NCBI GenBank assembly: GCA_002348265.1
Contig: DEAT01000012.1
Span: 1 to 64,000 of the forward strand
Length of the DNA: 64,000 nucleotides
Reading direction: 5' to 3'
From: Gemmatimonadales bacterium UBA2975
Lineage (GTDB): Bacteria > Gemmatimonadota > Gemmatimonadetes > Longimicrobiales > Gaopeijiaceae
Shown here piece after piece: positions 17,742 through 25,807 of the stretch. The position numbers and the translations under genes were made by a program. The notes beneath the pieces were generated by a model. The model was not told where the DNA came from. It did no database searches and was given only the letters and a program-made list of their open reading frames with translations. Each line of letters starts with the position of its first letter. Position 1 is the first letter of the stretch.

Positions 17742-18550
17742 TCGAGCATGCCCTCAATCGGCGATGACGGAACAGCAATCTCACTCGACGGCATGCGACC
17801 CGCCAAGTACGCTAGCCGGCCAGCAACGACTGCGTGCTTCATCGCGTGGGACATTCGAACCGGGTCGTCCGCGGCCGCTAGCGCAGTGTTCATGAGCACA
17901 CCGTCCACACCCTGCTCCATCGTCACGCAAGCGTCGGACGCTGTTCCCACACCCGCGTCTACTATTACGGGCACCTTGAGACGAGCCTTGATCTCTCGAA
18001 TGAAATAAGGATTCACGACACCAAGCCCACTACCTATCGGGCTTGCGAGCGGCATGACCGCAACGCACCCAACGTCTTCGAGCCTTAGGGCGGTGATTAG
18101 GTCATCGTTCGTATACGCCATGACCTTGAAGCCTTCGTCTGCAAGAGTCTTTGCAGCTTCGAGTGTCGCGTGAACATCAGGCAGAAGGGTACGTTCGTCA
18201 CCAATGACCTCCAGCTTCACGAACTCATTGAAACCAGCCGCTCTAGCTAACCGGGCGTATCGCACAGCGTCGTCGGCTGTGTAACAGCCCGCGGTATTCG
18301 CAAGCAGAAAGAAGTCCTGAGGATCCAGATGATGCAGGATCGCCTCGTCTTTGCTGCGGTCTAGGTCTACCCGCCTCACCGCGACCGTCACCATCTCTGC
18401 TCCTGATGCTCGGATGGCGTCCACCATGATCTGGTTCGACTCATACTTTCCCGTCCCCACAATCAAGCGGGACACAAACTTCGTGCCACCAATGTAGAAT
18501 GGGCCATCTAGGGCTCGAGCATCATCCATTGATGTGTCAGTACTTGTCAT
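17738..18550 (-). CDS. thiG: Thiazole synthase ThiG
   Basis: 270 residues from the ATG at 18550, one base after the thiS stop (TGAAATG). ThiG condenses deoxyxylulose 5-phosphate, dehydroglycine and ThiS thiocarboxylate into the thiazole phosphate of thiamine. Family features are LIVGTGKYES near the start, VTVAVRRVDLD, a Schiff-base lysine in the VMAYTNDD region, and the C-terminal phosphate-binding VIVDAGVGTASDA and GVDGVLMNTALA motifs. A frame with six more N-terminal codons exists but overlaps thiS and is not needed. It is coupled upstream to thiS and downstream to rsmB. Confidence 0.96.
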   Translation of the reverse strand: MTSTDTSMDDARALDGPFYIGGTKFVSRLIVGTGKYESNQIMVDAIRASGAEMVTVAVRRVDLDRSKDEAILHHLDPQDFFLLANTAGCYTADDAVRYARLARAAGFNEFVKLEVIGDERTLLPDVHATLEAAKTLADEGFKVMAYTNDDLITALRLEDVGCVAVMPLASPIGSGLGVVNPYFIREIKARLKVPVIVDAGVGTASDACVTMEQGVDGVLMNTALAAADDPVRMSHAMKHAVVAGRLAYLAGRMPSSEIAVPSSPIEGMLD

Positions 18551-18551
18551 T

Positions 18552-18770
18552 TCAACCCCCACCCACAAAGTGGACGAGCTCGATCATATCGTCTTGAACC
18601 ACCTTAATCGCATCATAGTTCTCTCGATCAAGAATTTCTCTGTTCAACTCCACAACCACCATGCCCGGGTGAAGCTCAAGAGCTTCGAGCAGAGTCGTCA
18701 CCGTATGCCCCGCCCCGAAAGACTGGCGCTTTCCGTTGAGCTGAATGTCGATTCTCGTATCTGGAGTCAT
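18552..18770 (-). CDS. thiS: Sulfur carrier protein ThiS
   Basis: 72 residues beginning MTPDTRIDIQLNGK and ending HFVGGG; the C-terminal Gly-Gly is adenylated and then thiocarboxylated to deliver sulfur to ThiG. The beta-grasp pattern (LNGK, then TTLLEALELHPGMVVVELN, then IVRDDMIELV-like end) is typical. The ATG at 18770 overlaps the stop of the tenI-like gene by one base (TGATG). A longer frame upstream belongs to the overlap with that gene. The activating enzyme ThiF is not in the window. Confidence 0.95.
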   Translation of the reverse strand: MTPDTRIDIQLNGKRQSFGAGHTVTTLLEALELHPGMVVVELNREILDRENYDAIKVVQDDMIELVHFVGGG

Positions 18771-19411
18771 CAGGGCTCTCCGGTGTCCGCTTGAAGCATA
18801 GAAATGTACTCGCTCGAAGCCTGAGACGGAGACTCTGCGCCCCATACGCCGGACATGACAGCGACACCCCAAGCACCCGAAGCTAGCACGCCCGGGACCC
18901 TTTCAATCATGATGCCACCGATGGCAATCACTGGGATGTAATCGGCCAAAACAACAAGCTCTTTTAACGCGTGAAGCCCGAGACCTGGTCGCTCTGGGTG
19001 AGACGCTGTCTCAAATATGTTACCCAGTATAATCCAAGAAGCGTCCGCCTCACGAGCCGCAGACACCTCAACTGCATCGTGGCACGATGCACCAATCGTG
19101 GATAGGGGGACCAATGTCCGTGTCTCACTCACAGACAGTGACCGATGTCCCAGATGAACGGCGTTCAGTCCAACCGCCATCGCAACGTCGATGCGATCGT
19201 TGACAATCAGATGCGCCCCGCTCGCCTCGGCAACAGCCTTCAAGTGCAAAGCAAGGTCATATAAATGATGACCATCACTTGCCGGACCACGAAGGTGTAA
19301 ACACACTGCGGCGCCACCTTCTTCAAGGACCTCAGTCGCTCGACTGACGAAGCTAGGATCGCTTAAGACATGGTCGTCAGTGACAACGTGAAATCTTGGA
19401 ACTGAACTCAC
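18770..19411 (-). CDS. tenI: ThiE/TenI family protein, TenI-type (probable thiazole tautomerase)
   Basis: 213 residues, TIM-barrel of the thiamine-phosphate synthase superfamily. The features favour TenI over ThiE. The ThiE RxK pyrophosphate motif reads LRGPAS without the lysine, the ThiE HLGQxD motif reads HLGHRS, and the late segment reads GNIFET...AVMSGVW, as in Bacillus TenI (GHVFET...AVMSGIF), rather than GxVFPT...AVVSAI. TenI isomerises the ThiG product, which fits its place directly before thiS-thiG. The histidine reported as catalytic in B. subtilis TenI aligns with Asn here by eye, so activity is uncertain. It overlaps fmt by 4 nt. Confidence 0.75.
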   Translation of the reverse strand: MSSVPRFHVVTDDHVLSDPSFVSRATEVLEEGGAAVCLHLRGPASDGHHLYDLALHLKAVAEASGAHLIVNDRIDVAMAVGLNAVHLGHRSLSVSETRTLVPLSTIGASCHDAVEVSAAREADASWIILGNIFETASHPERPGLGLHALKELVVLADYIPVIAIGGIMIERVPGVLASGAWGVAVMSGVWGAESPSQASSEYISMLQADTGEP

Positions 19412-20397
19412 ACTAACCGCTGACCTGCATTAATGCCCCGTCCGTTAATCCAGTCAGAAACTGGCATACGTTTCCTCCCCGGCGGCTGTGCTTCAGAAAA
19501 CGCCACCGCCCCTGAGGCACACCGAACCACCACGCCGTCTGAGACCGTCGCTCGGATTACCAAGCCGCCATCACTGTCCCCTGGGATGGTTGGCCTAACA
19601 TTATCCTCAAGAAACTCTCTCTCAAGTGTCCTGACTCTCGCCTCACCCCACACAGCGGGCCGGAAAAGTTTCACAGGCGCGTCGCCTAATTTTGTCCACG
19701 CACCAGGGACCGCATCCATCGCCCTAACATGCGCTGACACCTCGTGCGCCGGTCTTGTCCAACTAATACGAGCCACGTGGCGCGATACCTTTGGAGCAAA
19801 TGTAGCTGCGACATGGTCCTGTTCTTGCTCATCAGTCGCGCCTTCACTGATCAACGCTAACGCCTCGACCAAAGCCACCGCTCCGATTTCCGACAACCGG
19901 ACCGTCAACTCACTCGCTGTCTCGTCCTCCAAGATCGGCTCTGCTACCTGACAGATAATCGCGCCGGAGTCCATTCCTTCTGCCATGCGCATAATGGTCA
20001 CACCCGTCTCTGAGAGACCACGCGCTATGGCCCAATTTATCGGAGCAGCGCCCCGGAGTTCAGGGAGCAGCGACGCATGTACGTTGATTGATCCCATAGG
20101 CGGAAGGTCGAGCACCTCCGGCCGCAGTATATGGCCATAGGCAACTACAACTGAGATGTCCGGCCCCAGTTGACCTATCTCCTCAAGGAACGCCTCTCCA
20201 CTAGGAAGTTCCGGAGTGAACACCGGAAGATCCTGAGCCAAGGCCACCTTCTTTACCGATGAGGGCCGGAGCCTACGTCCACGCCCTGCTGGTCTGTCGG
20301 GTTGCGTCACCACACCTACAATCTCATGGCCCTCTGCCGAAAGTGCTCTGAGAGAAGGCACACTGAAGTCCGGCGTACCCCAAAACAAGATCTTCAC
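19408..20397 (-). CDS. fmt: Methionyl-tRNA formyltransferase
   Basis: 329 residues. Fmt adds the formyl group from 10-formyl-tetrahydrofolate to initiator Met-tRNA. The N-terminus ILFWGTPDFSVPSLRAL, the substrate loop PAGRGRRLRPSSVK and the catalytic segment NVHASLLPELRGAAPI (Asn, His and downstream Asp in MRMAEGMDSGAII) are all present, followed by an OB-like C-terminal domain. Its start overlaps the def stop by 4 nt, the usual def-fmt pair. In most genomes rsmB follows fmt directly; here three thiazole genes lie between them. Confidence 0.97.
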   Translation of the reverse strand: MKILFWGTPDFSVPSLRALSAEGHEIVGVVTQPDRPAGRGRRLRPSSVKKVALAQDLPVFTPELPSGEAFLEEIGQLGPDISVVVAYGHILRPEVLDLPPMGSINVHASLLPELRGAAPINWAIARGLSETGVTIMRMAEGMDSGAIICQVAEPILEDETASELTVRLSEIGAVALVEALALISEGATDEQEQDHVAATFAPKVSRHVARISWTRPAHEVSAHVRAMDAVPGAWTKLGDAPVKLFRPAVWGEARVRTLEREFLEDNVRPTIPGDSDGGLVIRATVSDGVVVRCASGAVAFSEAQPPGRKRMPVSDWINGRGINAGQRLV

Positions 20398-20927
20398 CCG
20401 GTATCAACCGATGCTTCCGCCTCAATCTTTTTCCATTTCTTTAGAAGCATTCGCCGTTTGAGCATCGACACGCGGTCGATAAAAAGGATGCCGTCGAGAT
20501 GGTCAATCTCGTGTTGGAGCGCTCGAGCTAAGAGGTCATCAGCCTCAACAATGATGTCATTTCCGTCAGGATCTTTCGCTTCGACTCTCACGGATACGGG
20601 GCGCTGAACGACCTCTTCCAAACCTGGAATACTCAGACATCCCTCGGATTGCTTAGCGACCTCCTGGCTCTCCCAAGTCACGATAGGATTGACCAGCGCT
20701 AGGGGCTGTTTTTTAAGCTCGCCATCATCATGTCCCCGCAAGCCCACGACGATCACCCGGAGTGAAAGCCCGACCTGGGGCGCAGCCAGACCGATCCCAT
20801 CGGCATGGTACATCGTTTCAAACATGTCACGGATGAGCGCTCCTAGATCCTCATCGAAGACAGTAACATCCTCGGCCGGAGCGCGGAGCACGGGGTCTCC
20901 CATGTAAACGATTTCGCGAATGGCCAT
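20394..20927 (-). CDS. def: Peptide deformylase
   Basis: 177 residues. Def removes the N-formyl group from nascent proteins. The three family motifs are visible: GIGLAAPQVG (about 43-52), EGCLSIPG (about 94-101) with the metal-ligand cysteine, and HEIDHLDG (about 139-146) with two metal-ligand histidines and the catalytic glutamate. It starts 15 nt after the yajC stop and overlaps fmt by 4 nt at its end. Confidence 0.97.
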   Translation of the reverse strand: MAIREIVYMGDPVLRAPAEDVTVFDEDLGALIRDMFETMYHADGIGLAAPQVGLSLRVIVVGLRGHDDGELKKQPLALVNPIVTWESQEVAKQSEGCLSIPGLEEVVQRPVSVRVEAKDPDGNDIIVEADDLLARALQHEIDHLDGILFIDRVSMLKRRMLLKKWKKIEAEASVDTG

Positions 20928-20942
20928 CAGGTACTCCCCCCC

Positions 20943-21275
20943 CTACTCTTCTGACCTCATGTTCAAATGATCCTTCTCCTCGAGCACACTGGCTACGCGG
21001 CCGCGATCAACCGTGACTCGAGTACTTTCTCCTGTCCGGACAGTGAGACGGTGTCCATCAGAATGGATAACCGTTCCAATCAAACCACCGTTGGTGACAA
21101 CCTCATCACCCTTCTTCACACCCTCAACCATCTTTTCGTGCCTCTTTCGCTCCTTCATCTGCGGACGGATCAGAAGGAAATAGAAGATTGGGATAATGAG
21201 TGCGAAGTTGAGCATCATACGGAGGCCGAAGTTCTGATCCGGCGCAGCCTGCATCAGCAGCGTTATAGGCGTCAC
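20943..21275 (-). CDS. yajC: Preprotein translocase subunit YajC
   Basis: 110 residues with one membrane segment (about 22-38, LNFALIIPIFYFLLI), the conserved RPQMKERKRHEKM segment just after it, and the GDEVVTNGGLIGTV motif of the soluble domain. YajC associates with SecDF in protein export; secD and secF are not in the window. The start is GTG at 21275, forming a GTGA overlap with the tgt stop. The C-terminus is acidic and short. Confidence 0.93.
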   Translation of the reverse strand: MTPITLLMQAAPDQNFGLRMMLNFALIIPIFYFLLIRPQMKERKRHEKMVEGVKKGDEVVTNGGLIGTVIHSDGHRLTVRTGESTRVTVDRGRVASVLEEKDHLNMRSEE

Positions 21276-22414
21276 GAAGCCTTCCCCTCTTTTTTATAGC
21301 GTTCTAACCAGTCCCTGTGCCAATGGTCGAAGCTTCCGTCAATCACTCGACGGCGGGCCTCTTCACCTAGACGGACCAGAAACCGGAGATTGTGAATCGA
21401 AATAAGTCGTAAGGGCAGCCATTCGCCCGATACAACCAGATGACGAAGATAAGCTCGATCGTAATGGGCGCAGGTATAGCAATCGCATTCCGTATCAATC
21501 GGACGGGTATCTGACCGAAACCGAGCAGCCTTAAGATTGATCTGACCCTCTATACTGGTCCAGGCAGTTCCATGTCGCGCGTTGCGCGTTGGGGCGACGC
21601 AGTCGAAAAGGTCGCAGCCTCGCTTTATGGCTTCGAGAAGATCATCTGGGTAACCGACACCCATCAAATAGCGCGGACGATCTTTTGGAAGAACATCGTC
21701 GAGCAGCTCGAGGGTCCTCCACATATCCGGCTTTGACTCACCGACACTTAGCCCTCCAATCCCGAAACCGTCCCAGTCATTTAGCGACATCGACTGTTCC
21801 GCATGCTCTCTTCGAAGGTCGTCAAAGACGTTGCCCTGAAGAACAGGGAAAAGACTTTGTTCCGGAAACTCACCCACCTGCTCCAACTCGTCGAACCGTA
21901 TCCTACAACGCCGCAACCATTCGAGAGTCCGGCGGTTCGCTTGCTCAGCGGTCTGGCGATCGCATCCCCCAGGCGGGCACTCATCGAACGCCATTACAAT
22001 GTCAGCACCAAGAGTACGTTGGATGTCCATGACGGATTCAGGGGTAAAAACGTGTCGAGATCCGTCAACGTGGCTCTGAAAGTCGACACCGTCGTCATGT
22101 ACTTTGCGGGTGCCCCTCAGAGAAAAAACCTGGTAGCCACCACTGTCCGTCAAGATCGGGCCGTCCCAACGCATAAAGTCATGCAGCCCTCCTAGCTGCC
22201 GCACCAAATCTTGACCGGGCCTCAAGTACAAGTGGTACGTATTCGCTAGCACGACCTGCGCCCCTAGCTCCTTAACCTCCTCCATGACAAGGCTCTTGAC
22301 CGTCCCAGCAGTCCCGACCGGCATGAAGGCCGGAGTCGACACACTTCCATGAGGTGTCGTTAAGGAGCCGGCGCGGGCTGAGCCCTCGGTTGCGGAAAGG
22401 GTGTAGTCAAACAT
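21272..22414 (-). CDS. tgt: tRNA-guanine transglycosylase
   Basis: 380 residues from the ATG at 22414 (MFDYTLSAT); an upstream TTG adds seven residues without family similarity. Tgt swaps guanine-34 for preQ1 in GUN-anticodon tRNAs. Visible motifs are the nucleophile region TDSGGYQVFSL, substrate-binding FDECPPG, GVGYPDDL and the zinc site CDCYTCAHYDRAYLRH with a later His (about 310-345). It is preceded by queA, which acts in the next queuosine step, and overlaps yajC by 4 nt; tgt-yajC is a common pairing. The 162 nt between queA and tgt show no clear promoter. Confidence 0.97.
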   Translation of the reverse strand: MFDYTLSATEGSARAGSLTTPHGSVSTPAFMPVGTAGTVKSLVMEEVKELGAQVVLANTYHLYLRPGQDLVRQLGGLHDFMRWDGPILTDSGGYQVFSLRGTRKVHDDGVDFQSHVDGSRHVFTPESVMDIQRTLGADIVMAFDECPPGGCDRQTAEQANRRTLEWLRRCRIRFDELEQVGEFPEQSLFPVLQGNVFDDLRREHAEQSMSLNDWDGFGIGGLSVGESKPDMWRTLELLDDVLPKDRPRYLMGVGYPDDLLEAIKRGCDLFDCVAPTRNARHGTAWTSIEGQINLKAARFRSDTRPIDTECDCYTCAHYDRAYLRHLVVSGEWLPLRLISIHNLRFLVRLGEEARRRVIDGSFDHWHRDWLERYKKEGKAS

Positions 22415-22576
22415 TGCGGGAAAATGTAACCGCAAGGACCATGACGAGCCTGTTGCCCTATCATCTCTTTAACTGGCGCTACCCGCCAAAATCTAGAGCC
22501 AAGAAATGATGTAGGCTCATTTGATCGGTCTGTGGGGTTGTTTTTCCTGATCTTCAAGCCAACACGAGAAACGTGC

Positions 22577-23635
22577 TCATCCGCAAGAAGGCATGACCAG
22601 CATAGCGTCACCATACGAGTAAAATAGGTAGCGCTCGCGGACAGCTTCTGCATATGCCGCCATAGTGCGGTCGTACCCCCCCAAAGCGGCGACGAGCATA
22701 ATCAGAGTAGACCGGGGGAGGTGAAAGTTAGTGAGCAGGCCATCAACCACCCGGAAGTTATAGGGTGGCCAAATAAAGAGGTCCGTCTGTGACCAACCAG
22801 GTCTCAACGAGCCATCATCTCGCGCGGCCGACTCAAGAGCGCGAACCGCCGTCGTACCGACCGCCCAAACTCTGCCACCATCCATTTTCGTGCGTTCGAC
22901 CGCCTCGATCGCTGAGTCCGGAATGAAGTACCTCTCTACATGCATCGAGTGACCAGATGGGTGCTCGGTGTTGACCGGACGAAAGGTGCCCAGTCCCACA
23001 TGAAGTGTTATCGCAGTCCGCTTTATGCCCTTTGTCTCGAATTCTTTAAGCAGATCATTTGTGAAATGCAATCCTGCGGTCGGAGCCGCAACAGACCCTC
23101 CAGTCCTCGCATAAACCGTCTGGTAGCGATCTCGGTCAAAAGGCTCTATTTCGCGATCGATATAGGGAGGCAGCGGCATCGAACCATTCCTCTCAATCGC
23201 CGTTTCGATGTCCAAATCACTCCTCAATCGTACCAAACGGTTTCCTGATGGCAGCACCTCTAGAATTTCGACACTCAGCTCATCTCCTATCTCTACCATA
23301 TGCCCCGCACGAAGCTTCCTGCCGGGCCGGACCAGTGCCTCCCAGAGAGCAGGATCCTCATCCTCCCCCAATCCACTGGGCTTTAACAGCAGAACTTCCG
23401 CCCGGGCACCCGTAGTTTTCTGTCCATTCAATCGTGCCGGCAGGACCTTGGACTCGTTCACAACCAATAGGTCACCAGGCCTTAACAAGCTCACAAGATC
23501 CCGGATCGTATGATGGCCAAACGGGCCAATTTCAGGGACGACAAGTAGGCGAGCCTCATCTCGTCTTTTAGCAGGACGCTGTGCAATCAACTCACTGGGC
23601 AACTCGTAGTGATAATCGGAGACCTTATCACTCAC
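22577..23635 (-). CDS. queA: S-adenosylmethionine:tRNA ribosyltransferase-isomerase
   Basis: 352 residues, the normal length. QueA uses the ribosyl part of SAM to make epoxyqueuosine on tRNA. Family segments are YHYELPSELIAQRPAKRRDEARLL at the start (given here only as a recognisable pattern), NESKVLPARL, VAAPTAGLHF, LHVGLGTFRPV and the late LLTNFHLPRSTLIMLVAALG. The start is GTG at 23635. It lies 36 nt after ruvB and on the same strand, so it may be co-transcribed with the ruv genes. Confidence 0.97.
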   Translation of the reverse strand: MSDKVSDYHYELPSELIAQRPAKRRDEARLLVVPEIGPFGHHTIRDLVSLLRPGDLLVVNESKVLPARLNGQKTTGARAEVLLLKPSGLGEDEDPALWEALVRPGRKLRAGHMVEIGDELSVEILEVLPSGNRLVRLRSDLDIETAIERNGSMPLPPYIDREIEPFDRDRYQTVYARTGGSVAAPTAGLHFTNDLLKEFETKGIKRTAITLHVGLGTFRPVNTEHPSGHSMHVERYFIPDSAIEAVERTKMDGGRVWAVGTTAVRALESAARDDGSLRPGWSQTDLFIWPPYNFRVVDGLLTNFHLPRSTLIMLVAALGGYDRTMAAYAEAVRERYLFYSYGDAMLVMPSCG

Positions 23636-23671
23636 GGAACGTACTCATCCGATAGTCGGATAGGGCCAGCC

Positions 23672-24730
23672 TTACTCCGTCTCGGTAAACAGAGATGCCT
23701 GGTTCCCATCATCAGCATTCTTCCCCGATTCGGGCAGTGTATATCCAAGGTGACGAAATGCACGCTGCGTAGCCACACGCCCCTGAGGGGTTCGCTGCAG
23801 AAACCCCTCCATAATGAGGAAGGGCTCGTAGACCTCTTCTAGGGTCGTCGGGTCTTCGCCCATAGCGACAGCCAGTGAGTTTAGGCCAACTGGCCCACCC
23901 TCAAACTTTTCAATCAGAGTCTTCAGCACGTGTCCATCCATCTCGTCGAGCCCGTACTCATCTACATCAAGAAGCTTTAAAGCCGCCTGAGCCACATCTC
24001 GACCTATGCTGCCGTCAGCCCGTACCTGAGCGTAGTCCCGCACCCTCCTCAGAAGTCGGTTAGCCACACGCGGAGTTCCCCGCGACCGTCTCGCGATCTC
24101 TTCGGCTCCGTTCTCTGTGGCATCTATGTCGAGAATGTCAGCACTTCTCCTGACGATCGTTACTAGCTCGTCAGGAGGATAGTAGTTCATACGCTGCACA
24201 ATCCCGAAGCGAGCCCGCATAGGCGCAGTTAGTGATCCGAACCGGGTGGTGGCGCCCACCAAGGTGAAACGCTCAATCTTCATCGTCATTGTCTGTGCCT
24301 TAGGACCGTCTGACAGACGAATATCTACCTGCCAGTCCTCCATCGCCGGATAAAGAAACTCCTCAATGATCGGACGAAGCCGATGGATCTCGTCTATAAA
24401 TAGAATGTCACCCTCGCGCTGGTTCGTGAGGATACCCACTAGGTCAGCCGGCTTCTCAAGCACCGGGCCAGACGTCGTCTTGATGTTGACCCCCATCTCC
24501 CTTGCAAGCAGGGTGGCCAGCGTTGTTTTGCCCAGGCCCGGAGGACCATGGAAGAGCACGTGATCGAGCGGCTCCTTTCTCAGTTGTGCAGCCTCTATCG
24601 CTATAGACAAGGCTTCACAGACTTTCCCTTGCCCTATGAATTCTGAAAGGCGGTTTGGCCGGAGCGATGGCTCTACCTGAGCGTCCTCCGAGAGCGACTC
24701 GGGCGTCGTAATCTGAGTGTGTTCGGTCAT
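23672..24730 (-). CDS. ruvB: Holliday junction branch migration helicase RuvB
   Basis: 352 residues from the ATG at 24730. An open frame extends about 84 codons further upstream, but that part overlaps ruvA and has no family similarity. RuvB is the AAA+ motor that drives branch migration with RuvA. It shows Walker A GPPGLGKTTLA, Walker B LFIDEIHRL, sensor GATTRFGSLTAPMRARFG and the C-terminal winged-helix part ending GRVATQRAFRHLGY. It follows ruvA by 7 nt. Confidence 0.97.
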   Translation of the reverse strand: MTEHTQITTPESLSEDAQVEPSLRPNRLSEFIGQGKVCEALSIAIEAAQLRKEPLDHVLFHGPPGLGKTTLATLLAREMGVNIKTTSGPVLEKPADLVGILTNQREGDILFIDEIHRLRPIIEEFLYPAMEDWQVDIRLSDGPKAQTMTMKIERFTLVGATTRFGSLTAPMRARFGIVQRMNYYPPDELVTIVRRSADILDIDATENGAEEIARRSRGTPRVANRLLRRVRDYAQVRADGSIGRDVAQAALKLLDVDEYGLDEMDGHVLKTLIEKFEGGPVGLNSLAVAMGEDPTTLEEVYEPFLIMEGFLQRTPQGRVATQRAFRHLGYTLPESGKNADDGNQASLFTETE

Positions 24731-24737
24731 AATCTTT

Positions 24738-25325
24738 TTACCCCGCCAGAACTCGTCGGACCAGTTCATCGGTCGAATCCGGCGCTCCCTCTTGGAGCAC
24801 TTCTCGAACCGCTTTGTCCGCATCAACGAACGAATATCCAAGAGCGATAAGAGCCTGAACGGCGTCCTCTGCCCCACTTGACACGCCGACTTCTCCTGAA
24901 GAAGTCGAAAGGACCGCCAGATCGGCAACTTTGTCGGCAAGATCCAGCGCAATCTTTTCTGCTTTCTTTTTTCCGATTCCACTTACTTGCTGTAACGCCA
25001 CCGTATCCTTTTCAACAAGCGCACGCGCCAATCGGCCAGCGGAATATGTGGACATCATCGCTAGCGCAACCTTGGCCCCTACACCGGACGCCGTTAGTAG
25101 ACGACGGAACAGGGATCGCTCTTGATCGTCTATAAATCCATAAAGAGCAATCGACGTCTCGCTTACAACCTGCACTGTCCGAAGCTCGATCGCTCCTCCC
25201 GTTGAAGGGAGGCGTTCAATGACTGATAGCGGCGCCTCGACCTCATAGACGACTCCCCCCTTCGTCTCAATTTCGACCCAATCTCCATCCCGACTGAGTA
25301 AGGTTCCTTGCAGCCTGGAAATCAT
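24738..25325 (-). CDS. ruvA: Holliday junction DNA-binding protein RuvA
   Basis: 195 residues beginning MISRLQGTLL at the ATG 25325; codons before that belong to the ruvC overlap. RuvA forms the tetramer that holds the four-way junction flat for RuvB. The N-terminal OB fold, the helix-hairpin-helix segments (LLTASGVGAKVALAMMS near 72-88 and LQQVSGIGKKKAEKIALDL near 107-125) and the C-terminal RuvB-binding three-helix domain (DAVQALIALGYSFVDADKAV) are present. It overlaps ruvC by 4 nt (ATGA). Confidence 0.96.
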   Translation of the reverse strand: MISRLQGTLLSRDGDWVEIETKGGVVYEVEAPLSVIERLPSTGGAIELRTVQVVSETSIALYGFIDDQERSLFRRLLTASGVGAKVALAMMSTYSAGRLARALVEKDTVALQQVSGIGKKKAEKIALDLADKVADLAVLSTSSGEVGVSSGAEDAVQALIALGYSFVDADKAVREVLQEGAPDSTDELVRRVLAG

Positions 25326-25807
25326 ATGAGGACGCTCCCCACCATGCAGTGGCACAACGCCGTTGCCACACCATCAGCGGCGTCAGCCGGAGTAGGAATC
25401 TCCTTCAGCTTGAGCTGCTGTTGTACCATAAAGCCAACCTGGTCTTTGGTTGCGTTACCGGTCCCGGTGACGGCTTTCTTGATCTGCCGGGGTGCATACT
25501 CAGCAATCATAACTTCGTGATGAGCAGCAGCCAGAAGAATCGCACCACGAGCGTGTCCAAGCTTCAAGGCACTCTGAGCGTTCTTCCCTTGAAATACTGT
25601 CTCTACAGAGACCGCATCAGGTTCATGCCGACCAATCAGCGCGAAAACGGCATCATAGATTTCTCGAATCCTGACCTGAAGTGGTTCACTGGCAGAAGTT
25701 CGAATTACGCCGCACTCGACCAAAGACACGGATGAATCTGACGCCCGGCGCACGACCCCGTACCCAGTCGCCGCAGTCCCTGGGTCGATTCCTAGGACTA
25801 GACTCAC
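25322..25807 (-). CDS. ruvC: Crossover junction endodeoxyribonuclease RuvC
   Basis: 161 residues. RuvC resolves Holliday junctions by paired nicks. The RNase H-fold acidic residues are in LGIDPGTAATGYGVV (Asp near 7), SVETVFQGKNAQSALKLG (Glu near 67) and TPADAADGVATALCH (two Asp near 140). The start is GTG at 25807, forming a GTGA overlap with the yebC stop. The yebC-ruvC-ruvA-ruvB order is widespread in bacteria. Confidence 0.96.
   Translation of the reverse strand: MSLVLGIDPGTAATGYGVVRRASDSSVSLVECGVIRTSASEPLQVRIREIYDAVFALIGRHEPDAVSVETVFQGKNAQSALKLGHARGAILLAAAHHEVMIAEYAPRQIKKAVTGTGNATKDQVGFMVQQQLKLKEIPTPADAADGVATALCHCMVGSVLI

Noticed and set aside
18770..19411. Annotation as canonical thiamine-phosphate synthase ThiE
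   Set aside because: The RxK and HLGQxD substrate motifs are altered and the late motifs are TenI-like.
24731..24982. N-terminal extension of RuvB by 84 residues
   Set aside because: The extension overlaps ruvA in another frame, is rich in Arg/Lys and has no family similarity; the ATG at 24730 gives the normal length.
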